Below are positions 7,869 through 16,803 of a stretch of DNA of 64,000 bases, one piece after another; position 1 is the stretch's first letter, and each line of letters opens with the position of its first letter. The notes beneath the pieces were generated by a model. That model made no database searches and was not told the origin of the DNA. It saw only the letters and a list, made by a program, of their open reading frames with translations. This stretch comes from Collinsella sp. BG-O-102 (GTDB taxonomy: Bacteria; Actinomycetota; Coriobacteriia; Coriobacteriales; Coriobacteriaceae): the NCBI RefSeq assembly GCF_023656745.1, contig NZ_JAMOKO010000010.1:35731-99730 (forward strand), given 5' to 3'. The position numbers and the translations under genes were made by a program.

Positions 7869-9095
7869 ATGAGCAAGGAAAAAGTCGTTCTCGCATATTC
7901 CGGTGGTCTTGATACATCCGTATGTGTCAAATGGCTCCAGGACGAGAAGAATCTCGATGTCGTTTGCGTCTGCGGCAACGTGGGCCAGGAAGAGACCGGA
8001 CTGGATGCCAAGAAGCAGAAGGCGCTCGACCTGGGCGTTCTCGATTGCCAGGTGCTCGACCTGCGCGACGAGTTCTCCGATGAGTTCCTGACCAAAGCCA
8101 TCGCAGCAAACTCCATGTACGAGAACAAGTATCCGCTGCTCTCCGCCCTGTCTCGCCCGCTGCTTGCCAAGAAGCTTGTTGAGGTCGCCCACGAGTTTGG
8201 CGCGACCTACGTCGCCCACGGCTGCACCGGCAAGGGTAACGACCAGGTTCGTTTTGAGGCTGCCGTCAAGGCCCTCGACCCTGAGCTCAAGGTTATCGCC
8301 CCGGTGCGCGAGTGGGATCTGAAGTGCCGTCCCGACGAGGTCGCCTATGCCCACGCCCACAACGTGCCGGTTCCCGAGGGTGCCAACGATAACCCCTACT
8401 CCATCGACGACAACCTGTGGGGTCGCGCCATCGAGTGCGGTCACCTGGAGGACCCTTGGAATGAGCCGCTCGATGACGCTTGGGTTATGACCAAGAACCC
8501 CGAGGACACGCCTGACGCCCCGACCTATACCGAGATCGAGTTTGAGGCCGGCAAGCCTGTCGCCGTCGACGGCAAGAAGATGAAGCTCTCCGAGATCGTC
8601 ATCGCCCTCAACAAGATTTCGGGCGACAACGGCTTTGGCCGTCTTGACCTGGTCGAGGATCGTCTGGTGGGCCTCAAGAGCCGCGAGTGCTATGAGGTTC
8701 CCGGCGCCCTGACGCTCATCACCGCCCACAAGGCGCTCGAGGACATCTGCGTCGAGGGCGACCTGCTCAAGACCAAGATCAAGCTCGAGCAGGATTGGGC
8801 CACCGCCGTGTACAACGGCCAGTGGTACAGCCCGCTCAAGAACGCGCTCGACGCCTTTATGGCCGATACCCAGAAGTTCGTGACCGGCACTGTCCGTCTG
8901 AAGTTCTTTAAGGGCAACTGCCATGTCGTCGGCCGCAAGAGTCCCTTCAGCCTCTACGACTACGGCCTGGCTACCTACGACCGCGACACCACGTTTGACG
9001 AGAAGGCCAGCGCCGGCTTTATCGAGATCGATACGCTGTCGCTCAAGACGTGGGCAAAGGTCCAGGGCCCCAGCTCTGCTGCCGCCCAGGCCTAG
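7869..9095 (+). CDS. argG: Argininosuccinate synthase, 408 aa
   Basis: Joins citrulline and aspartate using ATP to form argininosuccinate, the penultimate step of arginine synthesis. The N-terminal PP-loop VLAYSGGLDTSV binds ATP; AHGCTGKGNDQVRFE (about residues 115-130) and the SPFSLYDYGLATYD block near the C-terminus are family signatures. The length matches the bacterial enzyme. The ATG at 7869 has GAAAGGAA upstream. It is followed by a terminator and, 0.5 kb later, by argH in the same direction. Regulation by the upstream leader is proposed above. Confidence 0.97.
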   Translation: MSKEKVVLAYSGGLDTSVCVKWLQDEKNLDVVCVCGNVGQEETGLDAKKQKALDLGVLDCQVLDLRDEFSDEFLTKAIAANSMYENKYPLLSALSRPLLAKKLVEVAHEFGATYVAHGCTGKGNDQVRFEAAVKALDPELKVIAPVREWDLKCRPDEVAYAHAHNVPVPEGANDNPYSIDDNLWGRAIECGHLEDPWNEPLDDAWVMTKNPEDTPDAPTYTEIEFEAGKPVAVDGKKMKLSEIVIALNKISGDNGFGRLDLVEDRLVGLKSRECYEVPGALTLITAHKALEDICVEGDLLKTKIKLEQDWATAVYNGQWYSPLKNALDAFMADTQKFVTGTVRLKFFKGNCHVVGRKSPFSLYDYGLATYDRDTTFDEKASAGFIEIDTLSLKTWAKVQGPSSAAAQA

Positions 9096-9247
9096 CGCCT
9101 CCTTCCCTTGGTATCCGCGCGGCCCATCCGCGTGATACATAACGGGCGCACGGGGTCCTACCTTTCGTTATGCTTGCTGACACTTCTTAACATCGGTGGC
9201 CCCTACGTTCCGCCCGCATATATGATGCCGCGACTGTGGCTGAGTCC

Positions 9248-9282
9248 GAGCCCCGCCGGGGTTGTCCGGCGGGGCTCCTTCT
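9248..9282 (+). terminator. Rho-independent terminator after argG
   Basis: Perfect 12-bp stem GAGCCCCGCCGG/CCGGCGGGGCTC with a 6-nt loop and a short CCTTCT tail. The 150 nt between the argG stop and this hairpin show no other feature that I can name. Confidence 0.75.
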
Positions 9283-9325
9283 ATCAATTTGGCGGCTCTG
9301 CGCCTATATATGAGGAGTATCCATT

Positions 9326-9496
9326 ATGTTCAATGCTATCGCGCATGCTTTACTTGCCCTCGCGCCCGAGTTCGATGCTGCAAGGGTCGAGGACGTCCCT
9401 ATGAGCCTGAAGGCCTGGATCGATGGTTCGCAGGGCAACATCCGGAGGGAGACGTTGGGCGCCAAGTGCATGGCGCGTCACTTCTTTGCAAATTAG
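9326..9496 (+). CDS. Small hypothetical protein, 56 aa, between argG and argH
   Basis: An open frame with GAGGAG 8-9 nt before its ATG, placed after the argG terminator. It encodes MFNAIAHALLALAPEFDAAR at the start and ends AKCMARHFFAN. The first half is hydrophobic/amphipathic and the second half is basic with one Cys. No family is recognised. It could be a real small protein or a chance frame; the good ribosome site and the lack of any better explanation for this interval argue mildly for it. Confidence 0.4.
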   Translation: MFNAIAHALLALAPEFDAARVEDVPMSLKAWIDGSQGNIRRETLGAKCMARHFFAN

Positions 9497-9614
9497 CTAC
9501 ATGGCACCGCACACGGTGGGGAATGTGTAAAACTAGCGGTTGAAAAATCGCTTTAGCGATATGGCGCATTGCTTTGGGCGCTTGTTTTGGTATTTGGAGA
9601 AAGGGGACGGTTCC

Positions 9615-11045
9615 ATGGCTCTTTGGGGCGGTCGTTTTGAGGCAGGCGTGGCCGAGGTCACGCAGGAGTTTGGCGCGTCGCTGCCGGTCGACAAACATCT
9701 CTATAAGCAGGATATCGCCGGCTCTAAGGCGCATGCCAAAATGCTGGCGGCCCAGGGCATCATCAGTGCCGAGGACGAGCAGGCGATTGCCAAGGGCCTG
9801 ACCGGAATCGAACAGGATATCGATGCCGGCAACTTTACCTTCGATATCAACGATGAGGACATTCATATGTCCATCGAGAGCGAGTTGACGCGCCGCATCG
9901 GCGAGGCCGGTAAGCGCTTGCATACCGGCCGTTCGCGCAACGACCAGGTGGCGACCGATACGCGCCTGGGCGTCAAGGCGCTGGCCAAGGAGCTCATGGA
10001 GGCCAATCTTGAGCTGCGCCATGTGCTGGTGGATGCGGCTAAGAAGTACGACAAGGTGATTCTGCCGGGCTACACGCATATGCAGCACGCTCAGCCCGTG
10101 CTGCTCTCGCATCATCTGCTGGCGTATTCCTGGATGTTCGCGCGCGACTTTACGCGCCTGAAGGCCGCCTTTGATGCCGCCGACAACTGCCCGCTGGGTG
10201 CTGCCGCGCTTGCCGGTACGAGCTATCCGCTCGATCGCCAGATGACGGCTGCCGAGCTTGGCTTTGCGGGCGTGATTCCTAACTCACTCGATGCTGTTTC
10301 CGATCGCGATTTCCTGCTCGATCTGCATTACGCCGGATCCGTCATGGCGATGCACCTGTCGCGTCTTTCCGAGGAGATCGTGCTGTGGTCGAGCTCCGAA
10401 TTTGGCTTTATCACGCTTTCAGACTCCTACTCCACCGGCTCGTCTATCATGCCGCAGAAGAAGAATCCCGACTTTGCCGAGCTTATTCGCGGCAAGAGCG
10501 GCCGTGTGTATGGCAACCTGGTGCAGCTGCTCGTGACCATGAAAGGCCTGCCGCTTGCTTATAACAAGGATTTGCAGGAGGACAAGGAGGGCGCGCTCGA
10601 TACCGCCCATACGCTCATGCAGTGCCTGTCGGTTATGGCCGGTATGATTTCGACTTGGGCCGTCAACGAGGATGCCATGGCGCGCGAGTGCGGCGTGGGT
10701 CACCTTGCCGCCACCGATGTTGCCGATTACCTGGCTAAGCGTGGTCTGCCGTTCCGCGAGGCTCATGCCGTGGTGGGGCATCTGGTTCTGATGTGTGAGA
10801 AGCGCGGCTGCAATCTTGAGGACCTGCCGTTTGAGGTGTTCCATGAGGCAAGCCCGCTCTTTGAGCGCGACATTACCGAGGCGCTCGACATCCCGTCGAT
10901 TGTCGCCGCGCGCACGACCGAGGGCGGCACCGCCCCTGCCGCCGTTGCCGTGCAGCTGCAGCGCGCCGAGGCACAGCTCGTGGCCGACGAGGGCGTGTTT
11001 GGATCGCTGACTAAGGTCGTCGAGATGGGCCACGGGGTAAAGTAG
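9615..11045 (+). CDS. argH: Argininosuccinate lyase, 476 aa
   Basis: Cleaves argininosuccinate to arginine and fumarate, the last step of the pathway. Fumarase/aspartase-superfamily signatures are present: HTGRSRNDQVATDTR near residue 105, HMQHAQPVLLSHH near 157 and the catalytic Ser loop GSSIMPQKKNPD near 275. Length as expected (about 460-470). The ATG at 9615 follows GAGAAAGGGG at 8 nt; the longer frame to 9540 lacks a ribosome site. Same direction as argG, but a terminator separates them, so it probably has its own promoter. Confidence 0.97.
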   Translation: MALWGGRFEAGVAEVTQEFGASLPVDKHLYKQDIAGSKAHAKMLAAQGIISAEDEQAIAKGLTGIEQDIDAGNFTFDINDEDIHMSIESELTRRIGEAGKRLHTGRSRNDQVATDTRLGVKALAKELMEANLELRHVLVDAAKKYDKVILPGYTHMQHAQPVLLSHHLLAYSWMFARDFTRLKAAFDAADNCPLGAAALAGTSYPLDRQMTAAELGFAGVIPNSLDAVSDRDFLLDLHYAGSVMAMHLSRLSEEIVLWSSSEFGFITLSDSYSTGSSIMPQKKNPDFAELIRGKSGRVYGNLVQLLVTMKGLPLAYNKDLQEDKEGALDTAHTLMQCLSVMAGMISTWAVNEDAMARECGVGHLAATDVADYLAKRGLPFREAHAVVGHLVLMCEKRGCNLEDLPFEVFHEASPLFERDITEALDIPSIVAARTTEGGTAPAAVAVQLQRAEAQLVADEGVFGSLTKVVEMGHGVK

Positions 11046-11096
11046 GGATTTGGCTGAAGCCGTTTTGGCCATTTATTGATAAATCGTTTTCACTTT

Positions 11097-11129
11097 ACGG
11101 GCGCCTGCTGATGTGGGCGCCCGTATTTT
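11097..11129 (+). terminator. Rho-independent terminator after argH
   Basis: ACGGGCGCC/GGCGCCCGT stem with a 10-nt loop followed by ATTTTGTT. Confidence 0.85.
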
Positions 11130-11430
11130 GTTGCTATGGGGGAGGGGCTTGTCGAGAACTTCTGTAGGACCTTTGGGCAGGTTGTGAAGGGGTTACGTTC
11201 GCGGGCGGCAACCGACCGCCTGCTCTGTTCGATGCGGTTGATGGGCGGTCGGATGGTACTCTAATCGGGCTTCGAAACAGAAGTGACACATATGGAGCGC
11301 TTTAATAAATTGCAACGTTTCAATAAACAGCTTTTTGTTTAACTGCAGCTAAAACTCTGTTACGATGCAGTCCAGGCGGGTGCCGGAATGGGACTTGGGC
11401 ACGCGCGAACCTACTTGAAAGGCTACTTTT
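11130..11430 (+). other. Intergenic region upstream of ndk
   Basis: 301 nt with no convincing gene. It contains a 9-bp inverted repeat, CCGACCGCC (11212-11220) with GGCGGTCGG (11244-11252). A possible weak promoter for ndk is TTTAAC, 17 nt, TACGAT (11338-11366). The stretch from about 11290 to 11340 is AT-rich relative to its surroundings. Confidence 0.4.
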
Positions 11431-11835
11431 ATGGCTATCGAGAAGACCTTCATCATGATTAAGCCCGACGCCGTGCGCGACCGCAAGATCGGCGAGATCG
11501 TTGCTCGCATTGAGCGCAGCGGCCTTGTCATCGAGCGCATGGAGATGACCACGCTCGAGCGCGCTACCGTCGAGGAGCACTACGCCCATCTGGCCGACAA
11601 GCCCTTCTTTGGCGGTCTCTGCGACTTTATGACGAGCGGTCCGGTCGTCAAGATGGTCGTTTCCGGTCTCTCCGCTGTTGCTAAGATGCGCACCCTCATG
11701 GGCGCTACTAATCCGCTTGACGCTGCTCCTGGTACCATCCGCGGCGACTTTGCCGTCGATGTCAACGCCAACGTGATCCACGGCTCCGACTGCCTGGAGA
11801 ACGCCGAGATTGAGATCAAGCGCTTCTTTGGCTAA
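11431..11835 (+). CDS. ndk: Nucleoside diphosphate kinase, 134 aa
   Basis: Transfers the gamma phosphate of ATP to nucleoside diphosphates through a phospho-histidine. The N-terminal KTFIMIKPDAV block and the active-site stretch NANVIHGSDC (catalytic His near residue 114) are diagnostic, and the length is that of the usual small hexameric enzyme. GAAAGG precedes the ATG by about 9 nt. Monocistronic: a terminator follows immediately. Confidence 0.97.
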   Translation: MAIEKTFIMIKPDAVRDRKIGEIVARIERSGLVIERMEMTTLERATVEEHYAHLADKPFFGGLCDFMTSGPVVKMVVSGLSAVAKMRTLMGATNPLDAAPGTIRGDFAVDVNANVIHGSDCLENAEIEIKRFFG

Positions 11836-11873
11836 ACCAGCTTTGACTCCTTAAAGCTGTTAGCGTGTGGCTT

Positions 11874-11910
11874 GGGCGCCGCGGAACTCCATCTGCGGTG
11901 CCCTTTTATT
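11874..11910 (+). terminator. Rho-independent terminator after ndk
   Basis: GGGCgCCGC pairs with GCGGtGCCC across an 11-nt loop, followed by TTTTATT. Confidence 0.8.
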
Positions 11911-11921
11911 CCAAAATCTAT

Positions 11922-11962
11922 GCAGGGGCCCGCTCGGACATGTGTTCCGAGCGGGCCCCTGC
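11922..11962. terminator. Strong hairpin between ndk and rpiB
   Basis: Perfect 17-bp stem GCAGGGGCCCGCTCGGA/TCCGAGCGGGCCCCTGC with a 7-nt loop. On the minus strand it follows the rpiB stop by 25 nt and is trailed by ATAGATTTT, so it probably terminates rpiB and acts as a back-stop for ndk. Confidence 0.8.
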
Positions 11963-11986
11963 TGTTAGCTTGTGGCACTGAATAGT

Positions 11987-12454
11987 TTAGGCTTCGTCGA
12001 CGATCTTAAGGCCGCGCGTGTGATCGATCTCGTTGAGGAGGTTAACGCGACGCTCGTGACGACCGCCCTCAAACTCGGCGTCGAGCCACTCGTCGACAAT
12101 CATCTTGGCGAGCTCGGAGCCCACGACGCGGGCGCCAAAGGCGAGCACGTTGGTATTGTTGTGCATGCGGGAGAGCTTGGCGCTGAAGGGCTCGGAGCAC
12201 ACAACGGCGCGTACGCCCTCGACCTTGTTGGCAGCCAGGCTGATCCCGACACCGGTGCCACAGATGAGGATGCCCAGGTCGACGTCGCCGTTGGCAACGG
12301 CCTTACCCACCTTGTAGCCGGCGATGGGGTAGTCAAAGCTCTCGGAGGTGTCGGTGCCAAAGTTCACGACCTCGCAGCCGCGCTCCTTCAGGTGCTCGGA
12401 AATGATGTTCTTGAGCTCGACGGCGGCGTGGTCGTTACCGATACCGATCTTCAT
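11987..12454 (-). CDS. rpiB: Ribose-5-phosphate isomerase B, 155 aa
   Basis: Interconverts ribose 5-phosphate and ribulose 5-phosphate. MKIGIGNDHAAVELK and the LGILICGTGVGISLAANK block (active-site Cys near residue 69) are the RpiB/LacAB signatures; RMHNNTNVLAFGARVVG follows. The start at 12454 has AGAGGAA at 8 nt; the frame extends further upstream without a ribosome site and this part is rejected. The 271 nt from 12455 to 12725, shared with the divergent gene, contain no other feature I can support. Confidence 0.95.
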   Translation of the reverse strand: MKIGIGNDHAAVELKNIISEHLKERGCEVVNFGTDTSESFDYPIAGYKVGKAVANGDVDLGILICGTGVGISLAANKVEGVRAVVCSEPFSAKLSRMHNNTNVLAFGARVVGSELAKMIVDEWLDAEFEGGRHERRVNLLNEIDHTRGLKIVDEA

Positions 12455-12725
12455 GGATGGTTCCTCTCTGGTCTGTGCGGCGCAAATGCTAAAGGTGTTT
12501 ACCGCGTTCGACTGCATGATAGCGCGACTTTTGCGTAAACGCTCGAGCGTTTTTTGGTCAAACGCTTTAGCAGGCAACAAGACTGGCTTCTCGTGAATGA
12601 ATGTCGTCAGTTTGCGCTTGAGCGCCGTCTGCCGGAACCATGGTTGCGGTTTTTGATGCATTGTTATCAAATAAAGGAGCTAACTTTTTTGAGAGCCCAG
12701 CCCGTTATGCAAGCAGGAGATACCT

Positions 12726-14045
12726 ATGCCTACCGATTCCATCCGTGATGCCGCGTTTTGCGATGTTTTGAACCGCGAGCTTGTCTGTGCACTCGGCTGC
12801 ACCGAGCCCATTGCCGTTGCCTATGCAGCGGCGCTGGCGAGCCAGACGCTCGGTTGCGAACCCGATCACATGGACGTTGCCTGCTCGGGCAACATCATCA
12901 AGAACGTTAAGAGCGTGACCGTGCCCAATTCGGGCGGAATGCATGGTATTGAGGCTGCGGCCGTGCTGGGTGCCGTGGGCGGCGACGCCAAGAGCGCTCT
13001 CGAGGTGCTCGAGAGCGTTGACGATAAAGACCGTGCGCGCGTGTCCGAGCTCCTCGCCGACGCCGGCTACTGCGATGTGTCGCTTGTCGAGGGTGTGCCC
13101 AACCTCTACATCAAGGTGACTGCGACGGCCGGGGGCCATACCGCGGTCGTCGAGATTACCGACCACCACACCAATATCACGTGCCATACGCTCGACGGTA
13201 TTCCGGTGTGCGGCAAGTCGGCGGGGGAGTGTGCCGCCTGCGCCGAGCGCGTCGTGGCCGAGCGGGCGGCAGATAATGCCGATACGCCCATGTCGATTGA
13301 GACTATCATCGACTTTATCGAGGACGGTGACATTGAGGACGCCCGCGCTGCCGTTGAGCGTCAGATTGAGCTGAATGGCGTAATCAGTGCCGAGGGCCTT
13401 GCGCACGCTTGGGGCGCCGAGGTGGGTCGTACGCTGCTGGGTGCTCGTGCCGATGACGTCGCCTGCCGTGCCCGTGCCCGTGCGGCCGCCGGGTCCGACG
13501 CCCGCATGAACGGCTGCGCGCTGCCGGTCGCCATTGTGTGCGGCTCGGGCAATCAGGGCATTACCTGCGCATTGCCCGTCATGGAGTATGCCGAGTACCT
13601 GCGCTGCGACCACGAGCGCTTGGTGCGCGCCGTGATGCTGTCCGATCTTATCGCTGTGCATATCAAGAGCTATATTGGTGCGCTCTCGGCGTTTTGCGGT
13701 GCTATTTGCGCCGCGTGCGGCGCCGGCGCCGCGATTACCTGGCTGTGCGGTGGCACGCGCGAGCAGATTGGCGCGACGGTCTCGAATACGCTTGGCAACG
13801 TGGGCGGCATCGTGTGCGACGGCGCCAAGGCGAGCTGTGCCGCCAAGATTTCCGCAGCCGTTGATGCGGCGATTCTGGGCCACGATATGGCCATGCAGGG
13901 TCGCGGCTTCCGCGCCGGCGAGGGCCTGATCCAAGATACCGTTGAGCAGACAATCGCCAGTATGGGCTACGTAGGCCGCGTGGGCATGAAGGACACCGAC
14001 ATCGAGATCCTCAACATCATGATCGGCAAAACCCAGGTGTGCTAG
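12726..14045 (+). CDS. UPF0597 family L-cysteine desulfidase-like protein, 439 aa
   Basis: Matches the UPF0597 (YhaM/CyuA/CdsB) family, related to the alpha domain of L-serine dehydratase; characterised members break L-cysteine into pyruvate, ammonia and sulfide using an iron-sulfur cluster. ALGCTEPIAVAYAAALA near residue 22 (with a conserved Cys), CSGNIIKNV near 56, VPNSGGMHG near 70 and the C-terminal GNVGGIVCDGAKASCAAKI and GLIQDTVEQTI are visible. It is Cys-rich, consistent with cluster binding. GCAGGAG lies 7 nt before the ATG. The substrate is inferred from the family only. Confidence 0.85.
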   Translation: MPTDSIRDAAFCDVLNRELVCALGCTEPIAVAYAAALASQTLGCEPDHMDVACSGNIIKNVKSVTVPNSGGMHGIEAAAVLGAVGGDAKSALEVLESVDDKDRARVSELLADAGYCDVSLVEGVPNLYIKVTATAGGHTAVVEITDHHTNITCHTLDGIPVCGKSAGECAACAERVVAERAADNADTPMSIETIIDFIEDGDIEDARAAVERQIELNGVISAEGLAHAWGAEVGRTLLGARADDVACRARARAAAGSDARMNGCALPVAIVCGSGNQGITCALPVMEYAEYLRCDHERLVRAVMLSDLIAVHIKSYIGALSAFCGAICAACGAGAAITWLCGGTREQIGATVSNTLGNVGGIVCDGAKASCAAKISAAVDAAILGHDMAMQGRGFRAGEGLIQDTVEQTIASMGYVGRVGMKDTDIEILNIMIGKTQVC

Positions 14046-14072
14046 TTACGCGGTTTTACCAAACCGCGTAAC
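14045..14072 (+). terminator. Hairpin at the stop codon of the UPF0597 gene
   Basis: Perfect 12-bp stem GTTACGCGGTTT/AAACCGCGTAAC with a 4-nt loop, starting at the last base of the stop codon. There is no T-tract, so it may protect the mRNA 3' end or act together with the larger structure that follows. Confidence 0.6.
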
Positions 14073-14089
14073 CAGTCGACGCTGCAAAC

Positions 14090-14184
14090 GCCCCTAAGCG
14101 GCAATCTGCCTTTCAATCGTCGGGCATGGCCAGAAGGCCTATGCCCTCCTCTTTCAAGGCACATTGCTCGTTTAGGGGCATTTT
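14090..14184 (+). ncRNA. Long branched hairpin with terminal T-run (complex terminator or small RNA)
   Basis: The left arm GCCCCTAAGCGGCAAT pairs imperfectly with ATTGCTCGTTTAGGGGC at the right end; next inside, TGCCTTtcAA pairs with TTtcAAGGCA; the tip is a second hairpin, GGGCATGGCC/GGCCTATGCCC. TTTT follows the outer stem at 14181. The 90-nt layered fold is larger than an ordinary terminator. It could end transcription of the UPF0597 gene or be a processed RNA. Confidence 0.55.
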
Positions 14185-14234
14185 CGCTGACTTGTGCTCA
14201 AACTGCGGCGATATTTGGTTTGGAGCGAGGGGTC

Positions 14235-14993
14235 CTACGACAGTTCGTCGGCTACTTGGTGTTCGTAGAAGGCTTCTACTACGGCGTTAAAGTCGCGGGC
14301 GAAGTCTTCCATGGTTCCGCGCCAGGTGGCTCGGCCGGGTTTTCCCTGGCCAACATAGGCAGTTTGAATGCCGCAGGCGGGACTGGGGAAGTCGCGCTTG
14401 GGATCGTTGCCCACCATAAGGACCTCGTGCGGCTCGAGCCCCATCACCTGAAGCTGCTCTAGATAGTAGGTGGCATCGGGCTTGCAGCGGGTGGTGTTTC
14501 CCATGTGCGTGACGAGCTCAAAGGGGGCGTCGGCCAGGTCGCCCCAACCCATGCGGCACTCGATGGCCCCCTGCGGAAAGCTGGGGTTGGTAAAGAGCGC
14601 GCAACGTAGCCCTGCATCCTGTACGGCCTGAAGCGCGGCGTGTGCGCCCGGCATGGCGTGGGCGTTGATGACATCGTCGTTCTTGTACGGAAGAACTTCG
14701 CGGTCGTAGTAGGTAAACGCCTCGTAGATGAGTGGGTCCGAGAGGCAAATGCCGCACCGGCGCTCAACCTCTTCTTGGTAGAACTCAAGATTGGTGCGAT
14801 TATCCGTGCCGTTTCGGCGATTGGCGTTGAGGTCGACCAAGATAGTGCCGAGGCGTGCCATCGTGCCACCGTGGCTGCGGCGACCGATATCCGCGAGCAT
14901 CGACGAGACATCCTTAAAATAGCGAAGGATGAACGCGTTGAGGTTGATGCTGAGAAGCGTTTCGTCCATATCGAAAACGACTGCTTTGAGCAC
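14235..14993 (-). CDS. HAD-family hydrolase, 252 aa, GTG start
   Basis: Phosphatase-like protein with motif I VVFDMDETLLS at residues 5-15, motif II ALFTNPSFP near 133, and motifs III/IV RCKPDATYY and VLMVGNDPKRDF near 170-200. The substrate is unknown. The start was set at GTG 14993 because it places the DxD motif at the usual position and has GAGAAAGG 7 nt upstream; upstream ATGs would add 57 residues without homology-like character. It is divergent from rpsA. Confidence 0.82.
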   Translation of the reverse strand: MLKAVVFDMDETLLSINLNAFILRYFKDVSSMLADIGRRSHGGTMARLGTILVDLNANRRNGTDNRTNLEFYQEEVERRCGICLSDPLIYEAFTYYDREVLPYKNDDVINAHAMPGAHAALQAVQDAGLRCALFTNPSFPQGAIECRMGWGDLADAPFELVTHMGNTTRCKPDATYYLEQLQVMGLEPHEVLMVGNDPKRDFPSPACGIQTAYVGQGKPGRATWRGTMEDFARDFNAVVEAFYEHQVADELS

Positions 14994-15308
14994 GCGGGCA
15001 CCTTTCTCGATAAATCGTTCCAGAATCGTTGGCTCCGGATACTTTACCCCAAAGCCAAATGCCTGGCTGGTTATCGTCAAGTTGTGGAGACGTGTGTTCA
15101 TAAGATTACGAAAAAGTCTCCACACGAGTAAAAAATCGCAGTTCACGCTTGAAATCGAACTCATTTCCCCGTAACCTATACGAACGTGATTGCATAAGCG
15201 TCACATTAGTATCTGTCGGCTCCCGAGTGTTCCTAAACGTTGTGTGCTTGTCGCACCCTTCTGTAGGTCCTAGCAATCGGGGCCCCGTAGTTCGAAAGGG
15301 GTCCACCT
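14994..15308. other. Intergenic region between the HAD gene and rpsA
   Basis: 315 nt holding both divergent 5' regions. It has AT-rich stretches around 15100-15150 and 15180-15215 and the rpsA ribosome site CGAAAGGGG at 15293. I see no convincing -35/-10 pair, riboswitch or small gene. Confidence 0.4.
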
Positions 15309-16475
15309 TTGAGTGAGATTCAGAACTCGTCCATTTTCTCTCTTGACGATGTCAATGAGGAGGAGATGAACAACCTCATCGACGGTACGATTACCGACTT
15401 TGATGAGGGCGATCTCGTTAACGGCACTGTCGTTAAGATCGAGCATGACGAGGTGCTCGTTGACATCGGATTCAAGTCCGAGGGCGTTATCCCGGTCCGC
15501 GAGCTGTCCATCCGCAAGGACGCTAACCCTGCAGACATCGTTGCACTCGGTGATCCCATCGAGGCTCTGGTTCTCCAGAAGGAGGACAAGGACGGTCGTC
15601 TGGTCCTGTCCAAGAAGCGTGCCGAGTACGAGCGTGCTTGGAACCGCATCGAGGAGAAGTTCAACTCCGGCGAGAACGTCGAGGGCGAGGTTATCGAGGT
15701 TGTCAAGGGCGGCCTGATCCTCGACATCGGCCTGCGTGGCTTCCTGCCCGCTTCCCTCGTCGACCTCCGTCGTGTCAAGGACCTCACCTCCTACATGGGC
15801 ACCCGCATCGAGGCTCGCGTCATCGAGATGGACCGCAACCGCAACAACGTCGTCCTCTCCCGTCGCGTCGTGCTCGAGGAGTCCCGTAAGGCCGAGCGCT
15901 CCGAGATTCTGTCCAAGCTCAAGTCTGGCATGCGTCTCCAGGGCACCGTTTCCTCCATCGTCGACTTCGGCGCCTTCGTCGACCTCGGCGGTATCGACGG
16001 CCTCATCCACATCTCCGAGCTCTCCTGGAACCACGTCAACCATCCTTCTGAGGTTGTCAAGGTCGGCCAGGAGGTCGAGGTCGAGGTTCTCGACGTCGAT
16101 CTCAACCGCGAGCGCATCTCCCTGGGTCTCAAGCAGACCACCGAGGATCCGTGGCGTGCACTGGTCAAGAAGTACCCCGTCGGCGCTATCGTCGAGGGCA
16201 CTGTGACCAAGCTTGTCCCGTTCGGCGCTTTCGTCGACCTGGGCGAGGGCATCGAGGGCCTGGTGCACATCTCCGAGATGGCCAACAAGCACGTCGATCA
16301 GCCTTCTCAGGTCACCCATGTGGGCGACAAGGTTCAGGTCAAGGTCATGGAGATCGACCTCGACCGTCGTCGTATCTCCCTGTCCATGAAGTCCGCTGCT
16401 GAGACTCTGGGCGTCGAGATCGAGGTTACCCCGCTTCCTTCCGAGAAGAAGGACGAGGAGACCGACGCCGAGTAA
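15309..16475 (+). CDS. rpsA: 30S ribosomal protein S1, 388 aa, TTG start
   Basis: Binds mRNA and helps to load it on the 30S subunit. Four S1/OB-fold domains are visible, beginning near residues 34 (GDLVNGTVVKI), 119 (GENVEGEVIEV), 206 (GMRLQGTVSSI) and 292 (GAIVEGTVTKL); each has the DIG or DLG strand. Four domains is the usual number in Actinobacteria and Firmicutes, against six in E. coli. The TTG at 15309 fits AAAGGGG at 8 nt and leads into SEIQNSSIFSLDD. Codon use is strongly optimised, as expected for a highly expressed gene. Confidence 0.96.
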   Translation: MSEIQNSSIFSLDDVNEEEMNNLIDGTITDFDEGDLVNGTVVKIEHDEVLVDIGFKSEGVIPVRELSIRKDANPADIVALGDPIEALVLQKEDKDGRLVLSKKRAEYERAWNRIEEKFNSGENVEGEVIEVVKGGLILDIGLRGFLPASLVDLRRVKDLTSYMGTRIEARVIEMDRNRNNVVLSRRVVLEESRKAERSEILSKLKSGMRLQGTVSSIVDFGAFVDLGGIDGLIHISELSWNHVNHPSEVVKVGQEVEVEVLDVDLNRERISLGLKQTTEDPWRALVKKYPVGAIVEGTVTKLVPFGAFVDLGEGIEGLVHISEMANKHVDQPSQVTHVGDKVQVKVMEIDLDRRRISLSMKSAAETLGVEIEVTPLPSEKKDEETDAE

Positions 16476-16500
16476 ATCGGTTTGACGATCACTTGTTTTA

Positions 16501-16534
16501 AGGGATCCGTCCGTAATGGACGGGTCCCTTTTTG
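16501..16534 (+). terminator. Rho-independent terminator after rpsA
   Basis: AGGGATCCGTCC/GGACGGGTCCCT stem with a 5-nt loop and a TTTTT run. The following 16535-16800 contains one more strong hairpin, TCCCGCCTC/GAGGCGGGA near 16613-16636, and otherwise only the region upstream of the RNase P RNA. Confidence 0.9.
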
Positions 16535-16803
16535 CATTTGGTGCCGAGATACGCGATGCTGCCCATGCTGTACACAGGCTATTTGGTTGTCGGTGCATGA
16601 AAAAATGCCGACATCCCGCCTCGGGGAGGAGGCGGGAACGCACCGAGTAGACGGAGGGGTGCGGAGCGCGGTCGCGTCTCGACTGACGACGTTGCCCATC
16701 GACAACCCTATTGTACTGCATGGCGTGGTTCTTGGTTTATCGTGTCGAACGCTTGTGTTGTGCCATTGCCTGTGGTGACGGTGTGCTACACTCTTGCACT
16801 GCT

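Noticed and set aside
9598..9617. GGGGACGGTTCC next to the argH start as another copy of the GGGAC repeat families
   Set aside because: Only a short partial match, with no inverted partner; it is adequately explained as the argH ribosome site region.
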